From positions 930,001 to 994,000 of the forward strand of contig NZ_CP113946.1 in NCBI RefSeq assembly GCF_029392875.1: DNA of 64,000 nucleotides. Direction: 5' to 3'. Shown piece after piece: positions 46,072-57,344 of the stretch. The first letter of the stretch is position 1; every line of letters begins with the position of its first letter. Below the pieces are notes generated by a model. That model saw nothing but the letters and a program-made list of their open reading frames with translations. It was not told the origin of the DNA and did not search any database. Source of the stretch: Lactobacillus sp. ESL0677 (lineage in GTDB: Bacteria; Bacillota; Bacilli; Lactobacillales; Lactobacillaceae). The position numbers and the translations under genes were made by a program.

Positions 46072-46109
46072 AATAAAAAAGCCGACTGTATAGCCGGCTT
46101 TTTTTATTT
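46072..46109 (+). terminator. Terminator of rpsA
   Basis: AAAAAAGCCG and CGGCTTTTTTT arms just after the stop codon. Confidence 0.88.
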
Positions 46110-46127
46110 TATAAAGGAGGCTGAAAG

Positions 46128-47438
46128 ATGGTTTTACCAGTAGTTGCAATTGTTGGCCAACCAAATGTTGGTAAATCAACGCTTTTCAACCGGATTATTA
46201 ATGAGCGTTTAGCAATTGTTGAAGATAAGCCAGGTGTCACTCGTGACCGTAACTATGCCAAGGCTGAATGGATGGGGCAAAAATTTGACCTAATTGATAC
46301 TGGTGGTATCACGTGGGAAAACGGCCGCATTGAAGATGAAATTCGGGCGCAAGCAGAAATTGCGATTGATGAAGCTGATGTCATTGTGATTTTGACCAGC
46401 GTAACTAATCACCTGACGGACTTAGATGAGCGGATCGCACACTTACTCTATCGCACTGAAAAGCCAGTTATTTTGGCTGTAAATAAAGCTGATAACCCTG
46501 AGCAGAGGGCTGATATTTATGATTTTTACAGTTTGGGCTTTGGTGATCCGATCCCTGTATCAAGTGTTCACGGAACAGGAATTGGTGACTTACTTGATCG
46601 GATTGTTAGTGAGCTGCCAAAAAACTTAGCAAAAAAAGACGACGACCAAATTTCTTTTAGCGTTATTGGCCGACCGAATGTTGGTAAATCATCAATTGTT
46701 AATCAATTAGTTGGTGAGAAGCGAGTTATTGTCAATAATGAAGAGGGAACCACCCGGGATGCCGTTGATAGCCCATTTGTTGGTGAAGATGGTACTAAAT
46801 TTAGAATTGTCGACACCGCTGGTATTAGACGTCGTGGCAAGGTCTACGAAAAGACGGAAAAGTACTCTGTGATGCGCGCGATGGGGGCAATTGAGCACTC
46901 AGACGTCGTTTGTCTTGTCTTAGATGCGAGTACAGGTATCCGTGAGCAAGACAAGCACGTTGCTGGCTATGCTCATGATGCGGGTCGCGGGATTATCATC
47001 ATTGTTAACAAGTGGGATTTACCCAAGAAGAATAGTACCAGTGCTAAGGAATTTGAGCAGACAATTCGGCAAGAATTTCAGTATCTTGATTACGCACCGA
47101 TTTTGTTTGTTTCTGCTAAAACCGGTCAGCGGCTTGAACAAATTCCAAAGATGGTTAAGCAGGTTTACCAAAATCAAAATCAACGAATTAAGTCTAGTGT
47201 GCTCAATGACTTACTGCTAGAAGCAAGTAAATTAGTGCCAACACCAATGATTAAGGGTAAACGCTTAAGAGTTTACTATATGACTCAAGTTTCGACTAAC
47301 CCACCGACATTTGTAGTTTTTGTTAATGATGCGGAATTAATGCACTTTTCTTATCAACGCTTTTTAGTAAATCAATTGCGGGAGAATTTTGATTTTACAG
47401 GAACGCCAATTAAAATAATAGCGCGGAAGAGAAAGTAG
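46128..47438 (+). CDS. der: Ribosome biogenesis GTPase Der (EngA)
   Basis: Two tandem G domains for 50S assembly: GQPNVGKST (about 10-18) with DTGG, and GRPNVGKSS (about 183-191) with DTAG, then a KH-like C-terminal domain. 436 residues. AAAGGAGG precedes the ATG. Confidence 0.97.
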   Translation: MVLPVVAIVGQPNVGKSTLFNRIINERLAIVEDKPGVTRDRNYAKAEWMGQKFDLIDTGGITWENGRIEDEIRAQAEIAIDEADVIVILTSVTNHLTDLDERIAHLLYRTEKPVILAVNKADNPEQRADIYDFYSLGFGDPIPVSSVHGTGIGDLLDRIVSELPKNLAKKDDDQISFSVIGRPNVGKSSIVNQLVGEKRVIVNNEEGTTRDAVDSPFVGEDGTKFRIVDTAGIRRRGKVYEKTEKYSVMRAMGAIEHSDVVCLVLDASTGIREQDKHVAGYAHDAGRGIIIIVNKWDLPKKNSTSAKEFEQTIRQEFQYLDYAPILFVSAKTGQRLEQIPKMVKQVYQNQNQRIKSSVLNDLLLEASKLVPTPMIKGKRLRVYYMTQVSTNPPTFVVFVNDAELMHFSYQRFLVNQLRENFDFTGTPIKIIARKRK

Positions 47439-47485
47439 TTTGTATATTACAAATATACAAAAAATAATATTTTTAGTAAAAAAGC

Positions 47486-47604
47486 TTGTTGTAGTAAGGC
47501 TTTTGTGCTATTTTGAGTGCATGGAAACAATGATTAGATTGTAATCATTATTTCTTATTCTTCGGTTGAAGAATAAGCTTTGAGTCCAGTTAGGGGGGCT
47601 CAAA
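47486..47604 (+). promoter_or_regulatory. hup promoter and leader with three hairpins
   Basis: TTGTTG (47486-47491), a 17-base spacer and TATTTT (47509-47514) form a promoter. The leader of about 104 bases then holds three successive stem-loops: 47529-47549 (8 bp), 47554-47577 (10 bp, loop GGTT) and 47579-47604. None has a T run, so they are not terminators. Confidence 0.55.
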
Positions 47605-47624
47605 TTTTGGGAGGTGAAGTCCAG

Positions 47625-47900
47625 ATGGCAAATAAAGCAGAATTAGTTTCAGAAGTAGCTTCAAGAACTAAGTTAACTAAGAAGGATGCAGCTACTGCTG
47701 TTGATGTAATTTTTAGCGCAATCCAAGATGATCTTGCAAAAGGTAACAAGGTTCAATTAATCGGCTTTGGTACTTTTGAAGTTCGTGAACGTGCAGCCCG
47801 CAAGGGTCGTAACCCACAAACTGGTGATGAAATTGAAATCCCAGCAAGTAAGGTTCCTGCATTTAGACCTGGGAAGGCTCTTAAAGAAGCTGTTAAATAA
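47625..47900 (+). CDS. hup: DNA-binding protein HU
   Basis: Nucleoid protein of 91 residues, starting [15 protein letters not shown] at 47625 with GGGAGGTG before it. The family segment [21 protein letters not shown] (in part: [17 protein letters not shown]) and the DNA-intercalating arm are intact. It is a single-gene unit with a long structured leader and its own terminator. Confidence 0.97.
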   Translation: MANKAELVSEVASRTKLTKKDAATAVDVIFSAIQDDLAKGNKVQLIGFGTFEVRERAARKGRNPQTGDEIEIPASKVPAFRPGKALKEAVK

Positions 47901-47916
47901 TTTAATAGTTTTATCT

Positions 47917-47952
47917 TAAAAGACGGTGATGTGATAGTCACCGTCTTTTTTG
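47917..47952 (+). terminator. Terminator of hup
   Basis: AAAAGACGGTGA and TCACCGTCTTTTTT form a 12-bp stem with a T run. Confidence 0.92.
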
Positions 47953-48025
47953 GTGGGCATAAATAATTCGGTATGTTTCTTGTTAAGCTGATTTTATGTC
48001 ATAATTAAGATAATGGAGGGACTAA

Positions 48026-49279
48026 ATGTATTCTGAACAATTACTTGACGCAATTGAAAAACAAGATTTTTCGCAGGAAAAAGTCTTACTAAAAAAGGCC
48101 TTGGATAATGATGAACCAGAAATATTGGCATCTTTAGCCGAAAATTTAACGGGCTTAGGTTTTACTAACTTATCAAAAGAAGTTTATCGCAGCCTGATTG
48201 CCCAATTTCCTAAAGAAGACTTATTTAAGGTTTATTTAGCAGAAATTTTACTGAATGATGGCGAAGACGATGATGGCCTGTCACTACTGTATAATATTAA
48301 AGAGGATTCTTCAGCCTACCTTGACAGTCTGTTAGTTCAAGCTGATTACTATCAAACTAATGGCTTGCTTGAGACAGCCCATAGTAAGCTGGTGAAGGCT
48401 GCTAAATTAGCACCTGGTGAAGATATCGTTAAGTTTGGTTTAGCTGAATTAGACTACTTAAGCGGTCATAATGAGCAAGCCCTAGCTTTGTATCAAGATT
48501 TATTAACGCGCCACAAAAACTTTAGTGAAGTCAACCTGATTGATCGCTTGTACCAGACATTGGCAAAATTAGGTCGCTATGAAGAGGCTAGCAAGGTAAT
48601 CGAAGATCATAGCGGCGATATTTTGGATATTGATAGTAAATATCAGGCTGCCTTGATTATGCTCAATGTTAATAAGGACGACCAGGCAATTACATATTTG
48701 AATGATGTTATCAATCAAAGTCCGGACTATGTGAATGCATACCCACTTCTGGCAACAGCTTATGAGCACAAAAATGATAATGAGCAGGTTTTACGTTCAA
48801 GTCAAGCAGGACTAGCCTATAATGAGCTTGACCCAGTATTATATTCTAAGGGTGCACGTGCTGCTGCTAAATTGAACGACTTAAAGACAGCTGAGGATTT
48901 ACTGACCCGCGGTCTAAAGGTTGAGCCAGAAAATAATGATTTACGGCTGCAATTGTCTAATCTATATTTGCATGAAGGTAAAAATGAAGCTAATCTGCAA
49001 TTGTTTGCCAAACTCGATGAAAGTGATTTGGAATCACAAGACCACTGGAATATGGCACTATCTTATGAAAATTTGGATAATAGTGACAAGGCCAAAAGTG
49101 AGTTCTTGCTAGCATATCCAGAATTTCAAAGTAATCCCGCTTTTTTAAAGCAAATGATTCGTTTCTTTAACACCGAGGCTAATGCTACCGAAATTGTTTT
49201 GCAGCTCTTAGAACGCTATTTAAAGCTGGAGCCAGAGGACGGCGAAATGCAGGAATTGTATAACCAATTGGCTGATTAA
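48026..49279 (+). CDS. Tetratricopeptide repeat protein
   Basis: A 417-residue cytoplasmic protein made largely of TPR-like helix pairs, similar in layout to B. subtilis YpiA, which also lies near hup/aroA-type neighbours. It has no catalytic motif and no membrane segment. GGAGGG precedes the ATG. It has its own terminator. The partner is unknown. Confidence 0.8.
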   Translation: MYSEQLLDAIEKQDFSQEKVLLKKALDNDEPEILASLAENLTGLGFTNLSKEVYRSLIAQFPKEDLFKVYLAEILLNDGEDDDGLSLLYNIKEDSSAYLDSLLVQADYYQTNGLLETAHSKLVKAAKLAPGEDIVKFGLAELDYLSGHNEQALALYQDLLTRHKNFSEVNLIDRLYQTLAKLGRYEEASKVIEDHSGDILDIDSKYQAALIMLNVNKDDQAITYLNDVINQSPDYVNAYPLLATAYEHKNDNEQVLRSSQAGLAYNELDPVLYSKGARAAAKLNDLKTAEDLLTRGLKVEPENNDLRLQLSNLYLHEGKNEANLQLFAKLDESDLESQDHWNMALSYENLDNSDKAKSEFLLAYPEFQSNPAFLKQMIRFFNTEANATEIVLQLLERYLKLEPEDGEMQELYNQLAD

Positions 49280-49289
49280 TTAAATTTTG

Positions 49290-49322
49290 GGGTAAAAAGA
49301 CCATGATGTGGCCTTTTTTCTT
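49290..49322 (+). terminator. Terminator of the TPR gene
   Basis: AAAAAGACCA and TGGCCTTTTTT form a short stem with a T run. The rest of 49323-49470 holds AT-rich sequence with TATAAT near 49376, a possible cca promoter. Confidence 0.75.
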
Positions 49323-49470
49323 TGGCGACTTTTTAAAATAATACGAGTGAGGTCGTGTTCTGCTTATAAATGGGCTATAATGAAATATAATCGCTATTTG
49401 AAAATTAATTAAAATAATAGTGTTAAATTACTAACAAAAATTAAAAATAAATAGATGAGTTGATTAATTA

Positions 49471-50667
49471 ATGATGAAAATAAATGAATTACCCGCGATT
49501 TTTACCGCGGCACTTCCGGTCCTTAAAACACTGGAACAAGCGGGCTTTGAAGCATACTTTGTTGGTGGCTCGGTCCGTGACTTGTTACTGAGACGACATA
49601 TCCATGACATTGATATTGCAACTAGTGCTTATCCAGAGGAAGTTAAAGAACTATTTAGTCGGTCGATTGATACAGGGATTAAACACGGAACCGTGACTGT
49701 CCTCTATAATGGCGGCAGTTATGAAATTACAACTTTTAGAACGGAGTCTGGCTACCAAGATTATCGCCGTCCTGATCATGTGACTTTTGTGCAGAATTTA
49801 AGTGAAGATCTTAAACGCCGTGATTTTACAATAAATGCACTGGCAATGAACACGAGCGGCGAAATCATTGATTTGTTTGATGGTCTCGGCGATTTGCAAA
49901 AGCATATTATTCGGGCTGTCGGTGATCCGGAAAAGCGCTTTAATGAGGATGCCTTACGCATGATGCGTGCGGTCCGTTTTATGAGTCAATTACAATTTAA
50001 TTTGGAAACAAAAACAGAGCAGGCAGTTAAGGACAACCACCAGCTCTTGCAAAAGATTTCGGTAGAACGGATTCGTGATGAGTTTGTTAAAATGGGGATT
50101 GGCCCACATTCACGTCAGGCTTTTCAGGTCTTTTTAGATACACAATTAAGCGAAGACGTACCAGATTTTGACGGCAAAAGCGATTTATTGAAGATTTACC
50201 CAAGCTTAAAGTTTAATCCAAATATTGAAACTAGCTTGTGGGCCATTATTATTATTTTGCTTAAAATTCCTAACGAGCAAATTGCTAAATTTATGCGTGA
50301 TTGGAAAAATTCAAACGCCATGACTAACGAAGTTGAAAAAGTGGTTGCTGTTTTTGATCTACTTTCAGAGCGGACACCAACCGATTTTGAACTTTTTGAA
50401 GCAGGAAAAGATATTCTGCTGAATGCAATTGATGTTGCTCATATCTTGGGTCAGCCAGTTGATTCCGAAGCCTTGGTTGACCGCTATGTTGCTCTGCCGA
50501 TTAAGTCAACAGCTGAACTAGCAATTGACGGCCGGTTTTTAATTAATGCTGGAATTGCTCCGGGACCACAATTAGGTAATTTATTGACCAAGATTAAGCA
50601 GAAAATCATTGCTGGCGAACTTGAGAACACGACAGACGCAGTTATTGCCTTTTTGGCAAATAATTAA
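49471..50667 (+). CDS. cca: CCA-adding tRNA nucleotidyltransferase
   Basis: Adds or repairs the CCA end of tRNAs. The 398 residues show GGSVRDLLL (about 32-40), the metal DIDIAT, and the [12 protein letters not shown] and RRMRAVRF-like ([10 protein letters not shown]) nucleotide-selection motifs. ATG codons at 49471 and 49474 are both possible; the binding site is weak. It converges on hlyIII with a 4-base overlap of the two ends and no terminator between. Confidence 0.94.
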   Translation: MMKINELPAIFTAALPVLKTLEQAGFEAYFVGGSVRDLLLRRHIHDIDIATSAYPEEVKELFSRSIDTGIKHGTVTVLYNGGSYEITTFRTESGYQDYRRPDHVTFVQNLSEDLKRRDFTINALAMNTSGEIIDLFDGLGDLQKHIIRAVGDPEKRFNEDALRMMRAVRFMSQLQFNLETKTEQAVKDNHQLLQKISVERIRDEFVKMGIGPHSRQAFQVFLDTQLSEDVPDFDGKSDLLKIYPSLKFNPNIETSLWAIIIILLKIPNEQIAKFMRDWKNSNAMTNEVEKVVAVFDLLSERTPTDFELFEAGKDILLNAIDVAHILGQPVDSEALVDRYVALPIKSTAELAIDGRFLINAGIAPGPQLGNLLTKIKQKIIAGELENTTDAVIAFLANN

Positions 50668-51329
50668 ACGTATAACAGGACTGAAAAGTACATTAAGCCC
50701 GATCCCAGCATCACAAATAAGTGCCAAATGACATGGATGAAGGGAATACCGCGCATGGTATACAATAAGGCGCCGATAGTGTAGGCAACGCCGCCGCCAA
50801 CAAGTAGCCAAAAGCCAACGGGACTGAGGCGAACGTAAAGTGATTGCCCCGAAAAAATGACGAGCCAACCCATAACAACATACAAAACGGTGTCAAGGAT
50901 TGTGTGCTTACCACGGTTAAAGATATAGTAAATAATGCCAAAAATGGTCAATGTCCAGATTAAGCTAAATAAAATCCAGCCCCAAGTGCCACCGATAGCC
51001 ACAAGCGAATACGGCGTGTATGATCCAGCAATTAATAAAAAGATTGATGTGTGATCAAAAATTTGAAAAACATTGCGTGCACGGGTAAAGATTAGGCTAT
51101 GAAATAGCGTTGAAAATAGGTATAAAAAGACCAAACAAGCACCATAAATACTAAAGGTTACGATGCGTAATGCACTCCCAGTAGCTGCAGCTTTAACGAC
51201 TAGCAATACTAGACCAGCAACGGCTAGGCCAAAGCCAATTCCGTGAGTAATGGCACTAAAAATATTGTCTAAAATGTAATATGCTTTTGATCTTGTAGTT
51301 GGCTCTTGCCAGAGTTTTTTAAATTCCAT
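50664..51329 (-). CDS. Hemolysin III / PAQR family membrane protein
   Basis: A 221-residue protein with seven membrane helices. It has the conserved [12 protein letters not shown] in helix 1, [17 protein letters not shown] in the middle and HVIWHLFV near the end. Bacterial members are of unclear function despite the hemolysin name; some affect membrane fluidity. The start is taken as ATG 51329 ([10 protein letters not shown]); a longer start at 51401 is possible, and neither has a clear ribosome binding site. Confidence 0.85.
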   Translation of the reverse strand: MEFKKLWQEPTTRSKAYYILDNIFSAITHGIGFGLAVAGLVLLVVKAAATGSALRIVTFSIYGACLVFLYLFSTLFHSLIFTRARNVFQIFDHTSIFLLIAGSYTPYSLVAIGGTWGWILFSLIWTLTIFGIIYYIFNRGKHTILDTVLYVVMGWLVIFSGQSLYVRLSPVGFWLLVGGGVAYTIGALLYTMRGIPFIHVIWHLFVMLGSGLMYFSVLLYV

Positions 51330-51387
51330 TATTAAATTAGTCCAATCATTTTCTTCTACACTAAAGTTTTTTGCTATAATGCAAGTA

Positions 51388-51418
51388 TTGATATTGTTCA
51401 CATTTTATCATAAAATGT
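51388..51418 (+). promoter_or_regulatory. degV promoter overlapped by a palindrome
   Basis: TTGATA (51388-51393), a 17-base spacer and TAAAAT (51411-51416). A perfect inverted repeat, ACATTTTAT-C-ATAAAATGT (51400-51418), covers the -10 and also lies in the divergent hlyIII promoter region. It looks like an operator. Confidence 0.55.
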
Positions 51419-51447
51419 AACGCGAATTAGAATTGAGGGCAAATACA

Positions 51448-52308
51448 TTGTCAGAGATAAAAATTATGACGGATTCTTCAGCGCAATTAACGCCAGAAGA
51501 AATCGAGAAATATCATATCACAGTTGTTCCACTATTAGTGACGATTGATGATCAAACATATGTTGATGGCGTTGACATTACACGGCAAGAGTTTGTCGAA
51601 AAAATGACGACATCAAAAGAATTACCTAAGACGAGTCAGCCGCCAATTGGTCAGTTAGTTGATACAATCAATGGGCTAACTGCTGATGGTAGTAGCGTTA
51701 TCGGTATCTTTTTAGGCAAAGGCTTAAGTGGCACAGTTGATGCGGCAAGACAGGCCGTTAAAATTGCAGGTAAAGCTGAACAAGTAAGTATCGTAGATTC
51801 TCAATTGACCGATCGAGCTGAGGGACTACAAGTTTTAGAAGCTGCTCGGGGTACTCTTAAAGGGCAAAGTGTTCAAGAAATCTTGGCGCACCTAGAGCAA
51901 ATTAAAAAGACGCAGCGCTTGCGCATGATGATTGTTAATTTAGAAAATATCATTAAGGGTGGACGACTAGGAGCTGTTTCTGGTAAAATTGCTACTTTAC
52001 TGAACATTCGTATTGAGCTGCAAATGCCGGGTGGTCATTTAAAAGTGGCTAAAAAGGGGCGCGGCAAGAAGTTCTCGCTAGCTTTTGATAATCGAGTTTT
52101 GGCTGATATTGAGGCAAACAAGGATAAAATCAAGGAAGTTGGTATTTCTTACGTTTCACTCGATGGTGTGCCGCAAGAATTAAAGGATTTTGCACAAAAA
52201 ATCAAGGAAATTAATTCTAAAATTGATGTGCTAGTGCGCGAGACCAGCCCAGTAATTGCAACGCATGCTGGACTTGGTGCTTATGCAATTTTGTATTATA
52301 CGGAGTAA
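51448..52308 (+). CDS. DegV family fatty-acid-binding protein (FakB-like)
   Basis: A 286-residue DegV protein; characterised members bind a fatty acid and present it to the kinase Fak[10 protein letters not shown] at the start, [21 protein letters not shown] and GGRLGAVSG are the family hallmarks. TTG at 51448, with GAGGG before it, is preferred over the TTG at 51433. plsY, which uses acyl phosphate, is elsewhere in the window. Confidence 0.9.
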   Translation: MSEIKIMTDSSAQLTPEEIEKYHITVVPLLVTIDDQTYVDGVDITRQEFVEKMTTSKELPKTSQPPIGQLVDTINGLTADGSSVIGIFLGKGLSGTVDAARQAVKIAGKAEQVSIVDSQLTDRAEGLQVLEAARGTLKGQSVQEILAHLEQIKKTQRLRMMIVNLENIIKGGRLGAVSGKIATLLNIRIELQMPGGHLKVAKKGRGKKFSLAFDNRVLADIEANKDKIKEVGISYVSLDGVPQELKDFAQKIKEINSKIDVLVRETSPVIATHAGLGAYAILYYTE

Positions 52309-52310
52309 TA

Positions 52311-52541
52311 ATGGCTTATCGAGAAAGTTTTTATCGTTATTTGATGACGCAGCGTGACAGTGATTCAAATGATGAAGTCGCACAGTTTGCAAATAATGCT
52401 CAGAATGATCAGACTTTTCCTAAGCAGGAACAAAATTACGAAAAGCTATCTGATTACCTAGAACTAAATGCGGGTTATTTACCTAGTATGAGTATTTTTG
52501 ATCAGGCTTATGAGATGTATCGGGAAAAGATGGCGTATTAA
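52311..52541 (+). CDS. YozE family protein (UPF0346)
   Basis: A 76-residue protein that matches the YozE SAM-like fold, with the N-terminal [15 protein letters not shown] and an all-helical pattern. Function is unknown. It follows degV by 2 bases, so they share a transcript. Confidence 0.85.
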   Translation: MAYRESFYRYLMTQRDSDSNDEVAQFANNAQNDQTFPKQEQNYEKLSDYLELNAGYLPSMSIFDQAYEMYREKMAY

Positions 52542-52573
52542 GCAAGCTCCTCATTATTTGGGGCTTTTTTAGT
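52541..52573 (+). terminator. Terminator after yozE
   Basis: AAGCTCC and GGGGCTTTTTT arms; moderate stem. Confidence 0.7.
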
Positions 52574-52590
52574 GTTAAAGAGGGCAAAAA

Positions 52591-53430
52591 ATGGCGACAA
52601 TTCAGTGGTATCCGGGACATATGAACAAGGCGCGCAACCAGCTTGAAGACAAGATGGGCTTAATTGATGTCTTAGTTGAAGTTTTAGACGCGCGCATCCC
52701 GCAATCATCAAGAAATCCAATGATTGAGGAGTTAGTAGGTACTAAGCCGCACCTAATCATTTTGAATAAGGCGGATTTGGCGGACCCAGTGCTAACTAAG
52801 ATTTGGCAAAAAAAGCTTACGGAAAAAGGCAAATTCGTCATGGCGATAGACTCACTGCATAATACCAACATGCAGGTGTTAGTTCGGATGGTTAAAAAGG
52901 CGGCGGCTGATAAAATTGCTAAATTGGAGGCCAAGGGAGCTTCTAATCCGGTGATTAGAATTGCCCTTGCTGGTATTCCTAACTGTGGTAAGTCAACAAT
53001 TATTAACCGGTTAGTTGGCCGAAATGTGACTGCTGTTGGAAATAAGCCGGGGGTAACCAAAGGTCAAACTTGGCTTAAGACGCAAAGCAATATTCAAATT
53101 TTGGATACACCGGGAATTTTGTGGCCTAAATTTGACGATCAAGAAGTCGGTTATAAATTAGCAGCTTTTGGCGCAATTAAGGACAGCATTTTTCACGCTG
53201 ATGATGTGGCGCTATTTTTACTGAAAAATTTACGCAAATATTATCTCGCTGATTTAGCTAAATTTGCCCGAACAACTAAGGATCAAATTACGCAAATTAA
53301 TGACACTGACTTATTGCTAGCGATGACTGAGGTTTATGGGATGCGGGACGACTATGACCGCTTTTCGTTATACTTGCTGCAGCGTCTGCGTAAGGGTAAG
53401 GTTGGTAGAATTACGCTGGACCGCCCATGA
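52591..53430 (+). CDS. rbgA: Ribosome biogenesis GTPase YlqF/RbgA
   Basis: A circularly permuted GTPase for late 50S assembly. In 279 residues the G4 motif NKADL (about 52-56) comes before the P-loop GIPNCGKST (about 129-137) and DTPG, the expected order for this family. It overlaps rnhB by 4 bases, the common rbgA-rnhB pair. Confidence 0.95.
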   Translation: MATIQWYPGHMNKARNQLEDKMGLIDVLVEVLDARIPQSSRNPMIEELVGTKPHLIILNKADLADPVLTKIWQKKLTEKGKFVMAIDSLHNTNMQVLVRMVKKAAADKIAKLEAKGASNPVIRIALAGIPNCGKSTIINRLVGRNVTAVGNKPGVTKGQTWLKTQSNIQILDTPGILWPKFDDQEVGYKLAAFGAIKDSIFHADDVALFLLKNLRKYYLADLAKFARTTKDQITQINDTDLLLAMTEVYGMRDDYDRFSLYLLQRLRKGKVGRITLDRP

Positions 53431-54185
53431 CAATTAAAGAAATAAAGCAGCTGCTTTCAGATAAAGTTAGTGGAGAAGAATTAGCTGCTCTCAAAGCTGA
53501 CCCACGTACAGGCGTTCAAAAGCTATTGGCAAGTTACTATCGCCGGCAGAAAAAATCAGCGCAAAAACAGGCTGCCTTTTTAACCAGAATGCAATATGAA
53601 CGACAATTTTGGGCTAAGGGGCAAATTGTGGCTGGTGTAGATGAAGTTGGTCGCGGGCCATTAGCTGGGCCGGTAGTCACGGCCGCAGTGATTATTGATG
53701 CCAATTTTGATTTGCTTGATGTGAATGATTCTAAGAAGCTAAGTCCACAAAAGCGGCAGGAATTATACCCGAAGATTTTGCAAGAAGCAGTTAGTGTTGC
53801 TGTGGGCGTTAAAAGTGCCCAAGTAATCGATGAGATTAATATTTATGAAGCAGACCGTTTGGCAATGGCGCAAGCTGTCAAGGAGCTTGATTGCAGGCCC
53901 GATGCATTATTAGTCGATGCAATGAATGTCCCCGTTAATTTACCGCAAGTGCGCCTGATCAAGGGGGATGCTAAGTCAAATTCGATTGCGGCAGCCTCGA
54001 TTGTAGCGAAGGTCTTTCGTGATCGCTTGATGACCGATTACGGCAAAATTTACCCGCAATATCAATTTGCGCATAATGCCGGTTACGGCACTAGTGCCCA
54101 TCTTGCTGCTTTAGAAAAGTACGGGCCAACACCAATTCACCGCAAGACTTTTGCACCAGTTAGTGACTTTTTTAAAACAAAATAG
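53427..54185 (+). CDS. rnhB: Ribonuclease HII
   Basis: Removes ribonucleotides from DNA. The 252 residues have an extra N-terminal helical region of about 70 residues, then [16 protein letters not shown] with the catalytic Asp-Glu, and further acidic residues in LVDAMN and KGDAKS. The ATG overlaps the rbgA stop. Confidence 0.95.
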   Translation: MTIKEIKQLLSDKVSGEELAALKADPRTGVQKLLASYYRRQKKSAQKQAAFLTRMQYERQFWAKGQIVAGVDEVGRGPLAGPVVTAAVIIDANFDLLDVNDSKKLSPQKRQELYPKILQEAVSVAVGVKSAQVIDEINIYEADRLAMAQAVKELDCRPDALLVDAMNVPVNLPQVRLIKGDAKSNSIAAASIVAKVFRDRLMTDYGKIYPQYQFAHNAGYGTSAHLAALEKYGPTPIHRKTFAPVSDFFKTK

Positions 54186-54191
54186 AATATA

Positions 54192-54229
54192 TCCTCCTTT
54201 TTTACGTATTTGTAATTAGGAGGCTTTTT
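54192..54229 (+). terminator. Hairpin serving rnhB end and dprA ribosome binding site
   Basis: CCTCC (54193-54197) pairs with GGAGG (54219-54223), with an inner TTAC/GTAA pair, and CTTTTTT follows. GGAGG is also the ribosome binding site of dprA, eight bases before its ATG. It could end the rnhB transcript and also mask dprA. Confidence 0.5.
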
Positions 54230-54231
54230 TA

Positions 54232-55080
54232 ATGGAAAAAACAAATTTTTTGTTACGCCTGAAATTACAAAAGGGACTTGGTTATGTCAAGATGCTGCAA
54301 GTTGCCAGTCAACTGGACGATGATCAGGTCACTGTACAAACAATTAAGCAAATGACCTTACCTGCAGCTGTCAAAGAAGCTAGCTTGGCTGCCTATAGAC
54401 TTGAAAAATTTGGCAAGGTGATTAAGCGAATTAAAAAGCAGTGTCAGGTAATCAGCTTTTTTGATGATAATTATCCCGAGCAATTGCGGCAGATATATCA
54501 GCCGCCCTTAATTTTATTTGCGCGTGGCGATATTACCCTACTACAAAAAAGAATTGTGACAATTGTTGGCTCGCGACAGGCAACGGTGTATAGTCAGCGG
54601 GTTTTGGCTCAACTCGTACCAAATTTAGTTAATAACCATGTGGTAATTGCCAGTGGTCTAGCTAAAGGCGTCGATGTCTTGGCACATCAAGCCACTTTAC
54701 AAAATCATGGTAAGACAATTGCTGTTGTCGGTAACGGCTTAAATCATTATTATCCAATGGTTAACCACCACGTGCAGGAGCAAGTTATGCAAAAGGGGCT
54801 GATTTTAAGTGAATATTTACCAGATACACCGCCGCGTCCTTTTCGCTTTCCTGAGCGCAACCGTATTCTAGCGGGACTTGCGGAAAGTGTCGTGGTAACG
54901 GAAGCTAAGGAAAAGTCGGGCTCCTTAATCACGGCTAACTTGGCACTGCAGGAAAATCGCAATGTCTATGCTGTCCCCGGGCCGATTACTAGTCCATTAT
55001 CAGCGGGACCAAATAGGTTGATTGCAGTGGGTGCTAACCCGATAACAGATTTTAAATTAAATGAAAGATTTGACAACTAG
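54232..55080 (+). CDS. dprA: DNA processing protein DprA/Smf
   Basis: Loads RecA on incoming single-stranded DNA during transformation. The 282 residues have the Rossmann-type core with [11 protein letters not shown] (about 108-118), ASGLAKGVD and [13 protein letters not shown]. The C-terminal extension is short and ends soon after the core, so the winged helix seen in some homologues is absent. It lies in the conserved rnhB-dprA-topA order. Confidence 0.93.
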   Translation: MEKTNFLLRLKLQKGLGYVKMLQVASQLDDDQVTVQTIKQMTLPAAVKEASLAAYRLEKFGKVIKRIKKQCQVISFFDDNYPEQLRQIYQPPLILFARGDITLLQKRIVTIVGSRQATVYSQRVLAQLVPNLVNNHVVIASGLAKGVDVLAHQATLQNHGKTIAVVGNGLNHYYPMVNHHVQEQVMQKGLILSEYLPDTPPRPFRFPERNRILAGLAESVVVTEAKEKSGSLITANLALQENRNVYAVPGPITSPLSAGPNRLIAVGANPITDFKLNERFDN

Positions 55081-55145
55081 CCATTAAATATTCTATTCTC
55101 AGAATAGTATTTTTAAAAAATAGAATTTTAATGAGGAGGCATTTG

Positions 55146-57257
55146 ATGCCTACTAAGTCAAAGCCAAAAAAACGTAAAAAAACATTAGTAATTGTAGAAT
55201 CGCCGGCAAAAGCCAAGACGATTGAAAAATATTTGGGGCGTAATTATCGGGTAATTGCTTCTAAGGGGCATATTCGCGACTTGCCAAAATCACAAATGGG
55301 AATTGATTTTGACAATAATTACAAGCCGAAATATATTTCCATTCGGGGTAAAGGCGATACAATTAAGGAATTAAAATCAGAAGCAAAAAAGGCTAAAGAT
55401 GTCTATCTAGCATCCGACCCCGACCGTGAAGGAGAAGCAATTGCTTGGCATGTAGCTCATGCGTTAAATCTTGACGATACAGCTAAGAACCGGGTAACTT
55501 TCAATGAGGTTACTAAGGATGCAGTTAAGGAGAGCTTCAAGCATCCCCGTGCAATTGATATGGACACGGTTAACGCCCAGCAGGCACGGCGAATTTTAGA
55601 CCGGATTGTTGGTTATTCACTCTCACCAATTTTATGGGATAAGGTTAAAAAGGGTTTGAGTGCTGGTCGTGTTCAGTCAGTTGCCTTAAAGTTAGTAATT
55701 GACCGGGAAAAAGAAATTAAAAATTTCAAACCGGAAGAATACTGGTCAATTGATGCTGAATTTAAAAAGGAACGCAAAGCATTCAAATCACAATTTTGGG
55801 GTGTTGATGGTAAAAAGAAGGAACTGCCAAATAACGATGCCGTTAAGGAAGTTTTAGCTAAAATCGATAAGAAAAAGGCATTCACCGTCAGCAAAGTTGT
55901 TGCTCGTGAACGCCGCCGGCAACCAGCTGCGCCATTTACAACTTCCACAATGCAACAGGAAGCTAACAAGCGGCTCAATTACCGTACTCGGCGAACAATG
56001 AGTATTGCCCAACAGCTTTATGAAGGAATTAGCCTTGGTAAATCAGGAACAGTCGGCTTAATTACTTATATGAGAACCGACTCTAAGCGGACGTCGCCGA
56101 TTGCTCAAGCTGAAGCATCGAAGTTTTTAAATGAAAAATATGGTAAAGAATATGCAGCTAAGGGTCAGCGGCACTTTAAGAATGCTCAAGATGCTCAGGA
56201 TGCCCATGAGGCAATTAGACCGACTAGTATTTATCGGACGCCGGAATCGCTCAAGTCAGTTTTAACGACTGAACAATATCGACTGTACAAGCTAATTTGG
56301 TCCAGATTTTTAGCCAGTGAAATGACGCCGGCTGTATATGATACGGTTAGAGCTGATATTGAGCAAAATGGGGTTATTTTTAGAACAACCGGCTCGAAGA
56401 TGAAGTTTGCCGGATTTACTAAGGTTTACGATAATCAGCAGGAAAAAAACATCGAATTACCAAATTTAAATGAAGGCGATCAAGTTAAATTAACCAAGTC
56501 GGATAACAAGCAGCACTTTACTTTGCCACCGGCAAGATATACCGAAGCTAGTCTAGTGCATTCACTTGAAGAAAACGGCGTTGGTCGCCCTTCGACTTAT
56601 GCGCCAACTATTGATACCATTCAGCGTCGCTATTATGTTAAGCTTGAGGGTAAGGCGATTGTGCCAACAGAATTAGGTGAAATCGTTGATAATTTAATCG
56701 AAAAGTTTTTCCCTGATATTGTTAACGTTGACTTTACTGCCCAATTAGAAAATGACCTCGACAGCGTTGAGGAAGGTAAGAAAAATTGGGTCAAGGTCAT
56801 TGACGAATATTATCATCCCTTCAAAAAGGAACTTGATAAGGCAGACGCCGACATCAAGAAAGTTCAGATTAAGGATGAACCCGCTGGTTTTAATTGTGAC
56901 ATCTGTGGTGCACCAATGGTTATTAAAATGGGACGTTATGGCAAGTTCTATGCTTGCTCACGCTTCCCTGATTGCCGTAATACTAAGGCAATTGTCAAGA
57001 AGATTGGTGTAACTTGTCCTAAATGTGGCAAGGGGGATGTTGTTGAAAAGAAATCCAAGCGTAACCGCAAATTCTTTGGTTGCTCGCGTTATCCAGAATG
57101 CGACTTTGTCTCATGGGATAAACCGATTGGTCGCAATTGCCCTAATGATGGTCACTTTTTGGTTGAAAAGAAAAACAAGAAGGGCTTGGTTGTTCTGTGT
57201 CCTAACGGTGACTATAAAGAGGAGCCTAAGGATGAAGGCGCCGTAAAAGAAAGTTAA
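55146..57257 (+). CDS. topA: DNA topoisomerase I
   Basis: Relaxes negative supercoils. ATG at 55146 with GAGGAGG upstream gives 703 residues. TOPRIM domain near the N-terminus ([11 protein letters not shown], then [10 protein letters not shown]), active-site Tyr in [10 protein letters not shown] (about 300), and C-terminal zinc ribbons: two complete four-Cys units (CDICG...CSRFPDC and CPKCG...CSRYPEC) and a third with only two Cys. Confidence 0.97.
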   Translation: MPTKSKPKKRKKTLVIVESPAKAKTIEKYLGRNYRVIASKGHIRDLPKSQMGIDFDNNYKPKYISIRGKGDTIKELKSEAKKAKDVYLASDPDREGEAIAWHVAHALNLDDTAKNRVTFNEVTKDAVKESFKHPRAIDMDTVNAQQARRILDRIVGYSLSPILWDKVKKGLSAGRVQSVALKLVIDREKEIKNFKPEEYWSIDAEFKKERKAFKSQFWGVDGKKKELPNNDAVKEVLAKIDKKKAFTVSKVVARERRRQPAAPFTTSTMQQEANKRLNYRTRRTMSIAQQLYEGISLGKSGTVGLITYMRTDSKRTSPIAQAEASKFLNEKYGKEYAAKGQRHFKNAQDAQDAHEAIRPTSIYRTPESLKSVLTTEQYRLYKLIWSRFLASEMTPAVYDTVRADIEQNGVIFRTTGSKMKFAGFTKVYDNQQEKNIELPNLNEGDQVKLTKSDNKQHFTLPPARYTEASLVHSLEENGVGRPSTYAPTIDTIQRRYYVKLEGKAIVPTELGEIVDNLIEKFFPDIVNVDFTAQLENDLDSVEEGKKNWVKVIDEYYHPFKKELDKADADIKKVQIKDEPAGFNCDICGAPMVIKMGRYGKFYACSRFPDCRNTKAIVKKIGVTCPKCGKGDVVEKKSKRNRKFFGCSRYPECDFVSWDKPIGRNCPNDGHFLVEKKNKKGLVVLCPNGDYKEEPKDEGAVKES

Positions 57258-57263
57258 ATTTAA

Positions 57264-57313
57264 GTTAATATCATCAAGTCAGGCATGGTTTGATGATATT
57301 CTTGTATTTAGAA
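57264..57313 (+). terminator. Probable terminator of topA
   Basis: AATATCATCAA and TTTGATGATATT form an 11-bp stem; the T tract after it is interrupted. Confidence 0.6.
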
Positions 57314-57344
57314 GAAATATTTTTTAGAAAAGGAATATCTTAAG

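Noticed and set aside
47440..47460. Palindrome TTGTATAT/ATATACAA after der
   Set aside because: Pure A/T pairs with no T run after it; could be a weak der 3' end but is not distinctive enough to call.
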